A stretch of 64,000 nucleotides of DNA from Flagellimonas nanhaiensis (GCF_003382275.1 NZ_QTJX01000001.1:930001-994000), one strand, 5' to 3'; shown: positions 28,371 to 37,105, numbered from the stretch's first letter. Made by a program: numbers and translations. The notes: generated by a model not told the origin, from the letters alone.

Positions 28371-29591
28371 ATGAATTTCTTATTGAAAAGAACTATTAAT
28401 GTATTGTGGAGTGTCATCTTTGTTGTCCTGATGCAAGGATGCCTAGAACCTTTTGAAGTTACTTTTGAGGATTTCGAAAGTGCTTTGGTAGTTGAAGCAA
28501 CAATAACCAACGAATTGGTCCAACAACAGGTATTTTTATCTCGGACCTATGAATTTGAGGAAGAAGGTCCCACTCCAGAATCAAATGCCAGTGTGCGAGT
28601 ACAAGGTGGTGGTTCCAGCTATACCTTTGTAGAAAGCTCGCCAGGGGTGTACGTTTCGCAACAGGCTTTTGCAGCCCAGGCCAATACTGCGTATCAATTG
28701 CAGATTCAAACTCAGGATGGAAGAACTTATAGTTCCGAAGAAACCATACTACCGGCTCAAACTCAGATTGATGAGGTAAGAGCGGAAAGAATTACAACAG
28801 ACCTTGGAGAAGATGGGATAGGTATTTTTGTAGATAGCTTTGACCCAACAAGAACTTCAGAAAACTACAGATATACTTATGAGGAAACTTATAGGGTTGT
28901 AGCACCCTTTTGGACTCCACGTGGTTTAGAGGTAGTTCCGGCCGCTGAAGCCACGGTACCCTGCGAGGTACGTGCAATTTTTGATGATTCATCTTTGGAG
29001 ACCGGATATGCATCTGATTCATCAAATACCATAATCCAGACCAGTACAAAAGACCTGGAAGAAGATAGAGTGAGCAACTTCATGGTCCGCTTTATTAGTA
29101 GAAATAACTATATCATTTCCCACCGCTACAGTATTCTGATAAAACAATTTGTACAATCCAATGCGGCATTTACTTTTTATGAGACCTTGAATGAATTTTC
29201 TGGGAATGAAAGTTTCTTCTCCGAGACCCAACCTGGTTTTTTGGAAGGAAATATTTCTTCAGATTTGAGCAGTAGTGAAAAAGTACTGGGTTACTTTGAT
29301 GTCGCCTCGGTAACAGAACAACGTATTTTTTTCAATTATGAAGATTTTTATCCGGCTGATGACGTTCGCGCATTTGCAATTCCATGTCAGGTGAGTGCTC
29401 CCGTACTTTCAAGAGGTGTGCCACCAGTATGTGTTTTAAGCAATTTGGTTAAAAATGATTTGGTGCGCTTTGTGGACAATAACGGAGGTAATGGTGATAA
29501 TGAAGGGCCATTTTTTACTGTGCCTACGCTTTGTGGAGATCTTACGGGATTTGCTGACCCCAACCCTCCGGATTTTTGGACCGAGGAATGA
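28371..29591 (+). CDS. DUF4249 lipoprotein, paralogue 3 of 6
   Basis: Lipoprotein of 406 residues; lipobox LMQGC (Cys24) followed by LEPFEVTFEDFESALVVEA. It is a sister of paralogue 2 (SVRVQGGGSSYTFVES, SLETGYASDSSNTIIQTST). The otherwise invariant C-terminal CGDC pair is CGDL here, and the PGEDLPPYV block is changed to PADDVRAFAIPC. These changes at conserved positions make it the most deviant member and suggest an altered ligand or loss of a disulfide. It sits 15 bp after paralogue 2. Confidence 0.87.
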   Translation: MNFLLKRTINVLWSVIFVVLMQGCLEPFEVTFEDFESALVVEATITNELVQQQVFLSRTYEFEEEGPTPESNASVRVQGGGSSYTFVESSPGVYVSQQAFAAQANTAYQLQIQTQDGRTYSSEETILPAQTQIDEVRAERITTDLGEDGIGIFVDSFDPTRTSENYRYTYEETYRVVAPFWTPRGLEVVPAAEATVPCEVRAIFDDSSLETGYASDSSNTIIQTSTKDLEEDRVSNFMVRFISRNNYIISHRYSILIKQFVQSNAAFTFYETLNEFSGNESFFSETQPGFLEGNISSDLSSSEKVLGYFDVASVTEQRIFFNYEDFYPADDVRAFAIPCQVSAPVLSRGVPPVCVLSNLVKNDLVRFVDNNGGNGDNEGPFFTVPTLCGDLTGFADPNPPDFWTEE

Positions 29592-29609
29592 TGGAACATT
29601 AAATAAGGA

Positions 29610-30812
29610 ATGAAACTGAATAAGAGTAGATATAATATCAATTTAGTAATAGCCTTTATGGCTGTGATTCTTTATGGCTGTATAGAACCTTTTGAAGGCA
29701 CTTTTGAAGATTTTGAAAGTGTTGTGGTAATAGAAGCGGTTATAACGGATGAAACAAAACAGCAGCGGGTTTTTATAACTAGAACCTATGAGTTCGAGGA
29801 AGATGGTCCTTCGCCAGAATCCAATGCTAATGTAACCATTAGTGATGACGCTGGAAATTCGTTTGATTTTCAGGATACGGGAGATGGGATATACGTTTCT
29901 ACTCAGTCTTTTGCGGCCCAGCCCAATAGACAGTACCAACTTTCGGTAACAACGCAAAATGGCAGAAGATATCTGTCCAATATGGTACAGCTTTCACCAT
30001 CGGTTGCCATAGGTGATGTTTCTGCAGAACGAATAACTACGGATTTGGGAGAAGATGGTCTGGCCATTTTGGTCGACACTTCTGACCCAACCGGGAATGC
30101 AAAGAACTTTCGCTATGAATACGAGGAAACCTTTAGGATAATTTCTCCCACATGGAACCCTGTTTCCTTGATTGGAGATCCGGAAGGGGGCTGCAATGTG
30201 TTGAAAGTGCCCAACACAACCGACGAAAGGGTCTGCTATAGAACGGAGAAGTCCAATAGGATCATTCTTGCCTCTACAGATGATTTGGCGGAAAATAGGA
30301 TTGAAAATTTTATGGTTCGTTTTGTCAACAGAAACAATTACATAATCTCCCATAGATATAGTATTTTGGTAAGACAGCTGGTGCAATCCAATGAGGCATT
30401 TACATTTTACGAGACTTTAAATGAGCTTTCAAGCTCTGAAAGTCTGTTCTCCCAGATACAACCAGGATTTTTGGAGGGAAATGTTTTCTCGGAAAGCGAC
30501 AGAGATGAAAGGGTTCTTGGTTTTTTTGATGTAAGCTCAGTCTCAGAACAGCGGATTTTCTTCAACTATGAAGATTTTTACCCTGGGGAAGATCTCCCGC
30601 CATATGTGGAACCTTGTAACCCAAGCACGCCGGTAATAGCCAATATGGGAGGTTGTGTTTTAAGACCAATCATTGAGAGTGGAGCTGGAATATATGCTGG
30701 AGATAACCCTTCAATCGGTCCGAACGAGGGGCCTTATTTGGTTGTAAGCCGCGTATGTGGGGATTGTTTGGTGTTGGGGACTACAGAAGTACCAGATTTT
30801 TGGAAGGAATGA
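29610..30812 (+). CDS. DUF4249 lipoprotein, paralogue 4 of 6
   Basis: Lipoprotein of 400 residues; lipobox VILYGC (Cys24) followed by IEPFEGTFEDFESVVVIEA. It keeps the full cysteine set: GGCNVLKV and ERVCYRTEKSN in the middle, EPCNPSTP and GGCVLRP later, and CGDCLVLG at the end. It starts 18 bp after paralogue 3. Its last codons (PDFWKE) and stop lie within the first copy of the 124-bp perfect repeat, which also covers the start of paralogue 5. Confidence 0.88.
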   Translation: MKLNKSRYNINLVIAFMAVILYGCIEPFEGTFEDFESVVVIEAVITDETKQQRVFITRTYEFEEDGPSPESNANVTISDDAGNSFDFQDTGDGIYVSTQSFAAQPNRQYQLSVTTQNGRRYLSNMVQLSPSVAIGDVSAERITTDLGEDGLAILVDTSDPTGNAKNFRYEYEETFRIISPTWNPVSLIGDPEGGCNVLKVPNTTDERVCYRTEKSNRIILASTDDLAENRIENFMVRFVNRNNYIISHRYSILVRQLVQSNEAFTFYETLNELSSSESLFSQIQPGFLEGNVFSESDRDERVLGFFDVSSVSEQRIFFNYEDFYPGEDLPPYVEPCNPSTPVIANMGGCVLRPIIESGAGIYAGDNPSIGPNEGPYLVVSRVCGDCLVLGTTEVPDFWKE

Positions 30813-30915
30813 GAAGGACAAGTATAACATATCGTTGTTTGCTTCCTGTTTTTACGGGCTGTCTTTTAAGTTCCTGTATTGAACCTTTTGAAGTGACCTT
30901 CAGGGATTTTGAGAG
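30792..30915 (+). repeat. 124-bp perfect direct repeat, copy A
   Basis: Bases 30792-30915 are identical to 31970-32093 (offset 1178 bp). The copy spans the last codons of DUF4249 paralogue 4, the ATGA junction and the first 35-36 codons of paralogue 5. Flanks differ immediately outside. Confidence 0.95.
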
Positions 30916-31990
30916 CGCTTTGGTAATTCAAGCGATGATCACCAACGAAATGAAACCACAGCAGATTCTTCTGTCGCGTACCTATAAGTTTGAGGATGAA
31001 GGTCTCACAGGAGAATCCGGGGCAACTGTTATGGTTGCTGGCAGTAATGGTAGCTCGTTTGTATTTGAGGAAATGGAGAAAGGAACATACTTGTCCACTG
31101 TTGATTTTGCAGCTGAAGAAGGAGTGGATTACACCTTATCCATTATTACTGGGGATGGACGTTCCTATTCCTCAGCTTCATCAAAGTTGGCAGGTGAAGT
31201 CGGTATTGATAGCCTTTACGCCAGAAGAATTATCAACGATTTTGAAGAAGAGGGAATTGGTATTTTTACCAGTTCTCTAAATACAAATGGAACTCCCAAT
31301 TTTTTTAGATTCGAATATGAGGAGACTTATAAAATAATTGCCCCTGAATGGGCTCCAAGGGAATTGGAAGTCAATGAGGACACTTATCCGCCATCAATTT
31401 ATATTGGAACTAGATCTTTGGACGAGCGTGTGTGCTACGCGACCAATCTCTCAAACCGAATAATTTTGACTGACACCAATGATTTTGATACTGGCCAGGT
31501 GGAGAATTTCATGGTGAAGTTCATCGAACAGAATAACTTTGTGACTACGCACCGCTACAGCATTTTGGTGCGTCAATATTCCCATACTTCTGCTGCTTAT
31601 ACTTTTTTGGAGACCCTGAACAGTTTTTCTAGTTCAGAGAGCTTATTCTCAGAAACTCAACCAGGGTTTTTGCAAGGGAATATTTCGTCAGAAGATGATT
31701 CTAGTGAAAAGGTGCTCGGTTTTTTTGATATTGTCGCGGTTTCGGAAAAACGTATCTTTTTTGGATATCGGGATTTTTTCCCTACGGAAAGACTGCCGGA
31801 TTATATAGATCCCTGTGTTTATGCAGCACCCGTAGCAGGATTAATAGATTTGATACGTTGGGATTTAGTCAAATTCATCAATGAAAATGATGGAAGTGTA
31901 GGGGGAGGACCTTACATCACAGTACCTCAAGTTTGTGGAGACTGTACAGTTTTGGGTAGCCCTGAAATGCCAGATTTTTGGAAGGAATGA
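30809..31990 (+). CDS. DUF4249 lipoprotein, paralogue 5 of 6
   Basis: Lipoprotein of 393 residues from the ATG at 30809, which overlaps the previous stop by 4 bp. The signal peptide MRRTSITYRCLLPVF... ends in lipobox LLSSC (Cys23), and its first 36 codons are nucleotide-identical to those of paralogue 6. After that the two genes diverge clearly. It has a single mid-region cysteine (ERVCYATNLSN) and lacks the second C-terminal loop cysteine (VYAAPVAGLIDLIRWDLVKF). The DFFPTERLPDYIDPC block is more diverged than in the others. Confidence 0.87.
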   Translation: MRRTSITYRCLLPVFTGCLLSSCIEPFEVTFRDFESALVIQAMITNEMKPQQILLSRTYKFEDEGLTGESGATVMVAGSNGSSFVFEEMEKGTYLSTVDFAAEEGVDYTLSIITGDGRSYSSASSKLAGEVGIDSLYARRIINDFEEEGIGIFTSSLNTNGTPNFFRFEYEETYKIIAPEWAPRELEVNEDTYPPSIYIGTRSLDERVCYATNLSNRIILTDTNDFDTGQVENFMVKFIEQNNFVTTHRYSILVRQYSHTSAAYTFLETLNSFSSSESLFSETQPGFLQGNISSEDDSSEKVLGFFDIVAVSEKRIFFGYRDFFPTERLPDYIDPCVYAAPVAGLIDLIRWDLVKFINENDGSVGGGPYITVPQVCGDCTVLGSPEMPDFWKE

Positions 31991-32093
31991 GAAGGACAAG
32001 TATAACATATCGTTGTTTGCTTCCTGTTTTTACGGGCTGTCTTTTAAGTTCCTGTATTGAACCTTTTGAAGTGACCTTCAGGGATTTTGAGAG
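31970..32093 (+). repeat. 124-bp perfect direct repeat, copy B
   Basis: Second copy of the repeat at 30792-30915. It spans the last codons of paralogue 5, the ATGA junction and the signal peptide plus start of the mature part of paralogue 6. The 1178-bp period equals one gene unit. Confidence 0.95.
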
Positions 32094-33171
32094 TGCCTTG
32101 GTCATCGATGCCACCTTGACCAACGAACTCAAACAACAAAAGATCTTGATTTCAAGAACATACAGGTTTGAAGATGAAGGAGCAGCTGGGGTCTCAGGGG
32201 CAACGGTACAGGTGGTTTCGGAAGATGGATCTAGATATGATTTTACAGAAACTGATTCTGGCACCTATGTTTCGAGCGAAGTCTTTGCTGCACAAACCAA
32301 TGTTGGATATACCCTTCTGGTTGGTACCAAAGATGGTCAAGAATATACTTCTGATATAGCTCGCACTTCTGGAACCTCGAAAATAGATAGTTTATATGCA
32401 CAGCGAGTTAGCAATGACTTTGGAGAAGAGGGTATGGGCATGTTCCTAAATGCTTCCAATCTTGATTCTGACACCAATTTTTACAGGTATGAGTATGAGG
32501 AAACCTACAAGATAATCGCACCGGAATGGAATCCAGTAGAGTTGGATGTAGACGAAGAAATAGACCCGCCGGGAATCTTTTTTACTACCAGGTCCTTGGG
32601 CGAAAGGGTCTGCTATGGATCAAACTCTTCAAATAAAATTATTCTGGCAAGCACAGAAAACCTTAACGAAGGAAGGATTTCCAACTTTATGGTTCATTTT
32701 GTTGACCGTAATAATTACATACTATCACATCGATATAGTATTTTGGTTAGACAATACTCGCAATCCACAAGGGCGCATGATTTTTATGAAACCCTGAACA
32801 ATTTCTCAAACTCAGAAAGTTTGTTTTCCGAAACACAGCCAGGTTTTTTGGAAGGAAATATTTCACCTATAGGAAACCAGGATGAAAAGGTTCTAGGGTA
32901 TTTCAATGTGGTAAACGTGGATGAGAAACGAATTTTCTTTAATTATGAGGACTTTTTTCCAGGAGAACGATTGCCTCCTTATGTGGATCCATGCCGAGAG
33001 GGCGCTCCAGGTATTGGGTTGATAGATTTGGTACGTTGGGACCTTGTAAAATATGTTAGAGACAACGAAGGGGAGTTTCCTGGTGCAGGGCCTTACGTTA
33101 CAGTCCCTGAGGTTTGTGGTGACTGTACGGTTTTGGGTAGCTCAGAAATACCTGAATTTTGGATAGATTAG
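31987..33171 (+). CDS. DUF4249 lipoprotein, paralogue 6 of 6
   Basis: Lipoprotein of 394 residues from the ATG at 31987, coupled to paralogue 5 by an ATGA overlap. The signal peptide and first mature residues (CIEPFEVTFRDFESALVI) are identical to paralogue 5. Conserved blocks include YRYEYEETYKIIAPEW, ERVCYGSNSSNKIILAST, SLFSETQPGFLEGN, PGERLPPYVDPC and CGDCTVLGSSEIPEFW. It shares the GLIDLVRWDLVKYV insert with paralogue 5, so they are sister genes. The next gene follows after 10 bp. Confidence 0.88.
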   Translation: MRRTSITYRCLLPVFTGCLLSSCIEPFEVTFRDFESALVIDATLTNELKQQKILISRTYRFEDEGAAGVSGATVQVVSEDGSRYDFTETDSGTYVSSEVFAAQTNVGYTLLVGTKDGQEYTSDIARTSGTSKIDSLYAQRVSNDFGEEGMGMFLNASNLDSDTNFYRYEYEETYKIIAPEWNPVELDVDEEIDPPGIFFTTRSLGERVCYGSNSSNKIILASTENLNEGRISNFMVHFVDRNNYILSHRYSILVRQYSQSTRAHDFYETLNNFSNSESLFSETQPGFLEGNISPIGNQDEKVLGYFNVVNVDEKRIFFNYEDFFPGERLPPYVDPCREGAPGIGLIDLVRWDLVKYVRDNEGEFPGAGPYVTVPEVCGDCTVLGSSEIPEFWID

Positions 33172-33181
33172 ATAAAACATT

Positions 33182-34939
33182 ATGAAAAAAAACAGTATTA
33201 CTTTTATTTTGGCAGTTTTGGTTTCTTTTGTCACCAAAGCGCAATCCGGTGAGAATGTTCAGGGATTCAAATCGATTCCACAAGAACACGTTTATGTCCA
33301 TTTTAGCGAATCATTGCTGTTTTCCGGAGAACATTTGCTGTACAAAGTATATTGTATGGACAATGCTGAAAGAAAGCTGAGCAGTCTGAGCAAGATGGCT
33401 TATATAGCCTTGGTGGGTGAAGATGGTAATACAGTTTTTAAACATAAGATAAGGTTGAATTCCGGCTCAGGGAGTGGCGACTTTTTTGTTCCAACCTCCA
33501 TACCCACTGGAAGCTATAAACTTTTGGGGTATTCAGAATGGATGCAAAATTTTGGCCAAAAAGACTTTTTTCAGAGTGACATCTATATCGTAAATCCATA
33601 TCAGACTACATCTGGCATTCATTTAGAGCAGCCAGTGGATACTTTGATAGATTCCATACCACTACCATTAAAACCTTTGGTATTACCAGAGGTGCCTTCC
33701 AAACAAAGTGTATTTGCAAATATGGCTGTTGATAGATCCACGGTTGGCAAGCGAGAAAGAGTGACCTTAAAGGTTACCAGCACCAATGGATCGGTAAATA
33801 ACGGTAGTTATTCAATATCTGTACGAAAGGTTGATTCGCTTCCGGCCCCGTCTCAAATGACATCGGATGCCTTTGTAAGCAGTTTTCTAAGATTGGGTCA
33901 AAATAATGTAGGTGCAAATAAAATAGATTTACCAGAGCTTAGAGGTGAAGTAATCTCTGGAACTGTTTTGGATAAAGAGTCCCAAGAACCGGTCGAAAAT
34001 TTGAGAATATCTCTGTCCCTTCCAGGAGACAAATATTTGTTCAACGTGGCTACTTCAAACAATGAAGGCAAGTTTCGGTTTATAGTAAATAGGGAATATG
34101 ACAATACCAAAGCAGCCTTGCAAGTACTATCAACAGATTGGGACCGATATCAAATAAGTATTGATGAGTATAGCAAGGAATACGAAAATTTGGAGTTTTC
34201 AGGTTTTACACTTTCCAAGAACATGAAAGACTATATCCTTAGAAAGAGTATTCATAACCAAATTGAAAATGTATATCGCGAGGCAAGGTCCGATTCTATG
34301 GTTCCAGCCCAACACGTAACACCTTTTTATAGAAGGTTTACCGAAGTGTACAACTTGGATGACTATACCCGTTTTAATGGTATTCCAGAAACCATAGTAG
34401 AAGTGGTGGATCAGGTTTCTATAAGAAAATTGAATGACGGGGAGCGCGTTTTTGAGGTAAGGCCAGGAGAAGGCTTTACGGATAATAGCTTGTTGCCCAT
34501 TGTTTTTGTGGATGGACTTTTTATAAGGAGACATGAGGATATCATGGGATATAGCGCCAAAAAAATACAATCCATAAAGTTTTCAAGGGATAAAGTTCTA
34601 GTTGGATCTCAAATGTTCCAAGGGGTAGTGTCCCTAGAGACCATTGAAGGCGATTTTTATAGTGATTTCTATACTCCACATATTGTTAATCTGGACTTGT
34701 TCAAGCCCCAGTCCAGAAAAGACTATCATATTCAACAATATGATGAAAATGGAAATCACGAACGCATTCCTGATTTTAGGCATCAACTTTTCTGGGAACC
34801 AAACCTGGACCTTTCTACGGGGTCCAATGAAATAATTTTCTATACTTCGGATGTGCCAGGAGTGTACGAGTTGGTTCTGGAAGGGTTTACGTCAAATGGA
34901 AACCCGGTATCCGTCAAAGAGAAGCTTGTCGTGGAATAG
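33182..34939 (+). CDS. Secreted MG2/carboxypeptidase-regulatory-like protein
   Basis: 585-residue exported protein (signal peptide ending near FVTKAQS). The N-terminal part, EHVYVHFSESLLFSGEHLLY...PTGSYKLLGYSEWM, resembles the MG2-like (alpha-2-macroglobulin type) beta domain seen in large Bacteroidota surface proteins. Around residues 258-305 GTVLDKESQEPVENLRISLS...NNEGKFRF resembles a carboxypeptidase regulatory-like domain. The C-terminal half includes a plug-like VFVDGLFIRRHEDIMGY stretch but no barrel. It is the last gene of the receptor/DUF4249 operon (10 bp after paralogue 6). Domain assignment is by eye; function unknown. Confidence 0.75.
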   Translation: MKKNSITFILAVLVSFVTKAQSGENVQGFKSIPQEHVYVHFSESLLFSGEHLLYKVYCMDNAERKLSSLSKMAYIALVGEDGNTVFKHKIRLNSGSGSGDFFVPTSIPTGSYKLLGYSEWMQNFGQKDFFQSDIYIVNPYQTTSGIHLEQPVDTLIDSIPLPLKPLVLPEVPSKQSVFANMAVDRSTVGKRERVTLKVTSTNGSVNNGSYSISVRKVDSLPAPSQMTSDAFVSSFLRLGQNNVGANKIDLPELRGEVISGTVLDKESQEPVENLRISLSLPGDKYLFNVATSNNEGKFRFIVNREYDNTKAALQVLSTDWDRYQISIDEYSKEYENLEFSGFTLSKNMKDYILRKSIHNQIENVYREARSDSMVPAQHVTPFYRRFTEVYNLDDYTRFNGIPETIVEVVDQVSIRKLNDGERVFEVRPGEGFTDNSLLPIVFVDGLFIRRHEDIMGYSAKKIQSIKFSRDKVLVGSQMFQGVVSLETIEGDFYSDFYTPHIVNLDLFKPQSRKDYHIQQYDENGNHERIPDFRHQLFWEPNLDLSTGSNEIIFYTSDVPGVYELVLEGFTSNGNPVSVKEKLVVE

Positions 34940-34987
34940 GATTACCTATTTTCGAGCATATTCATCAAGATTTTCTTTTAGACGATT

Positions 34988-36523
34988 ATGCTCAGTAAAG
35001 TTTATGGAAGTGCTGTATTTGGCATAGAGGCCACCACAATTGCGGTTGAGGTCAATGTGGACAAGGGTATTGGATATCATTTGGTAGGCCTCCCCGACAA
35101 TGCAGTCAAAGAAAGCAACTACCGCATTGCTGCCGCCCTTCAGAATATTGGATATAAGGTTCCGGGCAAAAAAATTACCATTAATATGGCCCCGGCGGAT
35201 TTACGAAAGGAAGGTTCTGCCTATGACCTTACTTTGGCATTGGGTATCCTGGCGGCTTCAAATCAGATACGGTCAACTAACATAGATCGGTATATAATTA
35301 TGGGAGAACTTTCTTTGGATGGAAGTCTTCAACCCATTAAAGGAGCCCTGCCCATTGCTTTGAAAGCCAAGGAAGAAGGGTTTAGAGGATTCATTTTACC
35401 CAAGGAAAATGCCAAGGAGGCAGCTATTGTAGATAATTTTGAAGTCTATGGCGTCAAAAATATCAAAGAGGTAATCGATTTTTTTGATGAGGAAGTTCCC
35501 TTGGAACGGACCAAAGTTGATACGGTGAAAGAATTCCAGACATTTCAAGATTTTCCTGAATTTGATTTTCTTGATGTACGTGGGCAGGAAGGCATAAAAC
35601 GCTGCATGGAGATTGCTGCAGCTGGTGGACACAACATCATTTTGATTGGTCCGCCTGGAGCTGGTAAGACTATGTTGGCCAAACGGCTGCCTTCCATTTT
35701 GCCTCCAATGACAGTGCAAGAAGCTCTGGAAACCACTAAAATCCATAGTGTAATGGGTAAGGTGAAGAATATGGGGTTGATGCACCAAAGACCTTTTCGA
35801 AGTCCGCACCATACCATCAGTAGTGCTGCTCTGGTAGGCGGAGGTAGCTACCCACAGCCCGGAGAGATTTCATTATCTCATAATGGGGTTTTGTTTTTGG
35901 ATGAGCTTCCAGAGTTTGAAAGACGAGTGCTTGAGGTACTACGACAGCCCATGGAAGATCGGGAAGTGACCATAGCACGGGCCAAATTCGCAGTGACCTA
36001 TCCCAGCAGTTTTATGTTGGTGGCTAGCATGAACCCAAGTCCAGGTGGGTACTTTAACGACCCCGATGCTCCTGTGACTTCATCACCAGCGGAAATGCAA
36101 CGGTATTTGGGAAAGATTTCAGGCCCTTTGTTGGATAGAATTGATATTCATATTGAGGTAACCCCAGTTCCATTCGAAAAACTTTCAGAAAAAAGAGGGG
36201 GGGAGAGCAGTAAACAAATTAGAGAACGAGTAGTGGCAGCCAGGAATATCCAATCCCAAAGATTTTCCAATTTAAATCAGGTACACTACAATGCCCAAAT
36301 GGGAACAAAACACATTAGGGAGTTCTGTGTGCTTGACCCAACTTCTCTGGAATTGCTGAAAAATGCAATGCAGCGGCTTAATCTTTCTGCGCGGGCTTAT
36401 GACAGAATCTTGAAGGTCTCCAGGACCATAGCTGATTTAAATAACCAAGAGAATATTTCCCCAGAACATATTGCCGAAGCTATCCAATACCGCAGTCTGG
36501 ATAGGGAAGGATGGTTGGGTTGA
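34988..36523 (+). CDS. comM: YifB/ComM family Mg chelatase-like AAA+ ATPase
   Basis: 511-residue AAA+ protein of the ComM type, which in other bacteria is a branch-migration helicase promoting integration of DNA taken up by transformation. The N-terminal ChlI-like domain (1-170) starts MLSKVYGSAVFGIEATTIAV. Walker A is GPPGAGKT at 221-228; Walker B lies in GVLFLDELPEFERRVLEVLR; the C-terminal lid contains LNLSARAYDRILKVSRTIADL. It follows the DUF4249 operon after 48 bp and is convergent with the next gene, with 8 bp between. Confidence 0.95.
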   Translation: MLSKVYGSAVFGIEATTIAVEVNVDKGIGYHLVGLPDNAVKESNYRIAAALQNIGYKVPGKKITINMAPADLRKEGSAYDLTLALGILAASNQIRSTNIDRYIIMGELSLDGSLQPIKGALPIALKAKEEGFRGFILPKENAKEAAIVDNFEVYGVKNIKEVIDFFDEEVPLERTKVDTVKEFQTFQDFPEFDFLDVRGQEGIKRCMEIAAAGGHNIILIGPPGAGKTMLAKRLPSILPPMTVQEALETTKIHSVMGKVKNMGLMHQRPFRSPHHTISSAALVGGGSYPQPGEISLSHNGVLFLDELPEFERRVLEVLRQPMEDREVTIARAKFAVTYPSSFMLVASMNPSPGGYFNDPDAPVTSSPAEMQRYLGKISGPLLDRIDIHIEVTPVPFEKLSEKRGGESSKQIRERVVAARNIQSQRFSNLNQVHYNAQMGTKHIREFCVLDPTSLELLKNAMQRLNLSARAYDRILKVSRTIADLNNQENISPEHIAEAIQYRSLDREGWLG

Positions 36524-36531
36524 TAAAAAGG

Positions 36532-36975
36532 TTAAATCGCCTTTATATTGGCCTTTAAACCAGCGATTATTCCCAGAATGTTCTGCACTGTATCTTCTAG
36601 ATAGTATTTGACTGCCAAATGCGGAATTCTAATGGTTGTAAATCCGTTTTTAAAGGAATGCATGGCTTCCTCTAGATCATTAATGGCCTGTTCATGGGTA
36701 ATCATATTGTAATCTTTATCGATTTCAATATTGAGTTTTACTCTAGAGATGGCAATATCGACGGATTTTTTTCCATCCCACCATTCCAACATAGGGTTAG
36801 CACCAACTTCTTTTAAGGCGTAAAATAATTGAATGGCTTCCAGTGGGGTATTGTTATCTAGGATAACTTTTTTGATAAGTTTGGTGTGCCGTGCGCACAG
36901 CTCAACTCCCAAAGAATCCATGGATTCCTTGTGTTGTTGATATCCAATACTTTTGTCACAATCCTTACATGTCAT
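36532..36975 (-). CDS. Zinc-ribbon plus DUF559-like (PD-(D/E)XK-type) protein
   Basis: 147-residue soluble protein. The N-terminus has CxxC (Cys3, Cys6) and CxxH (Cys27, His30), a plausible zinc site. The C-terminal part, from SVDIAISRVKLNIEIDKDY to GFTTIRIPHLAVKYYLEDTV, resembles DUF559/very-short-patch-repair-like folds, with Asp73 and E84-x-D86 at the positions of the nuclease acidic residues. The helix following, with QAINDLEEAM, also fits. Homology is judged by eye and the catalytic Lys is not obvious. It is divergent from the NRAMP-pxp operon. Nuclease activity is only a hypothesis. Confidence 0.6.
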   Translation of the reverse strand: MTCKDCDKSIGYQQHKESMDSLGVELCARHTKLIKKVILDNNTPLEAIQLFYALKEVGANPMLEWWDGKKSVDIAISRVKLNIEIDKDYNMITHEQAINDLEEAMHSFKNGFTTIRIPHLAVKYYLEDTVQNILGIIAGLKANIKAI

Positions 36976-37075
36976 AAGTCTGGGTCAAGTTTAGGTCTTA
37001 GTATGATTTGGGACTATTATAACTTTTGGTTTCCAAGATTCGTATAATTTATCGGTGTAAAACACACCACTTTTA

Positions 37076-37105
37076 GATGAAATGCATTTTTTTGGATGAA
37101 ATGCA
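37076..37105. promoter_or_regulatory. 11-bp direct repeat in the promoter region of the pxp operon
   Basis: GATGAAATGCA occurs at 37076-37086 and 37095-37105, 19 bp apart start to start, about 40-70 bp before the transporter ATG. This arrangement fits a binding site for a dimeric regulator or an activator. No regulator gene is adjacent. Confidence 0.4.
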
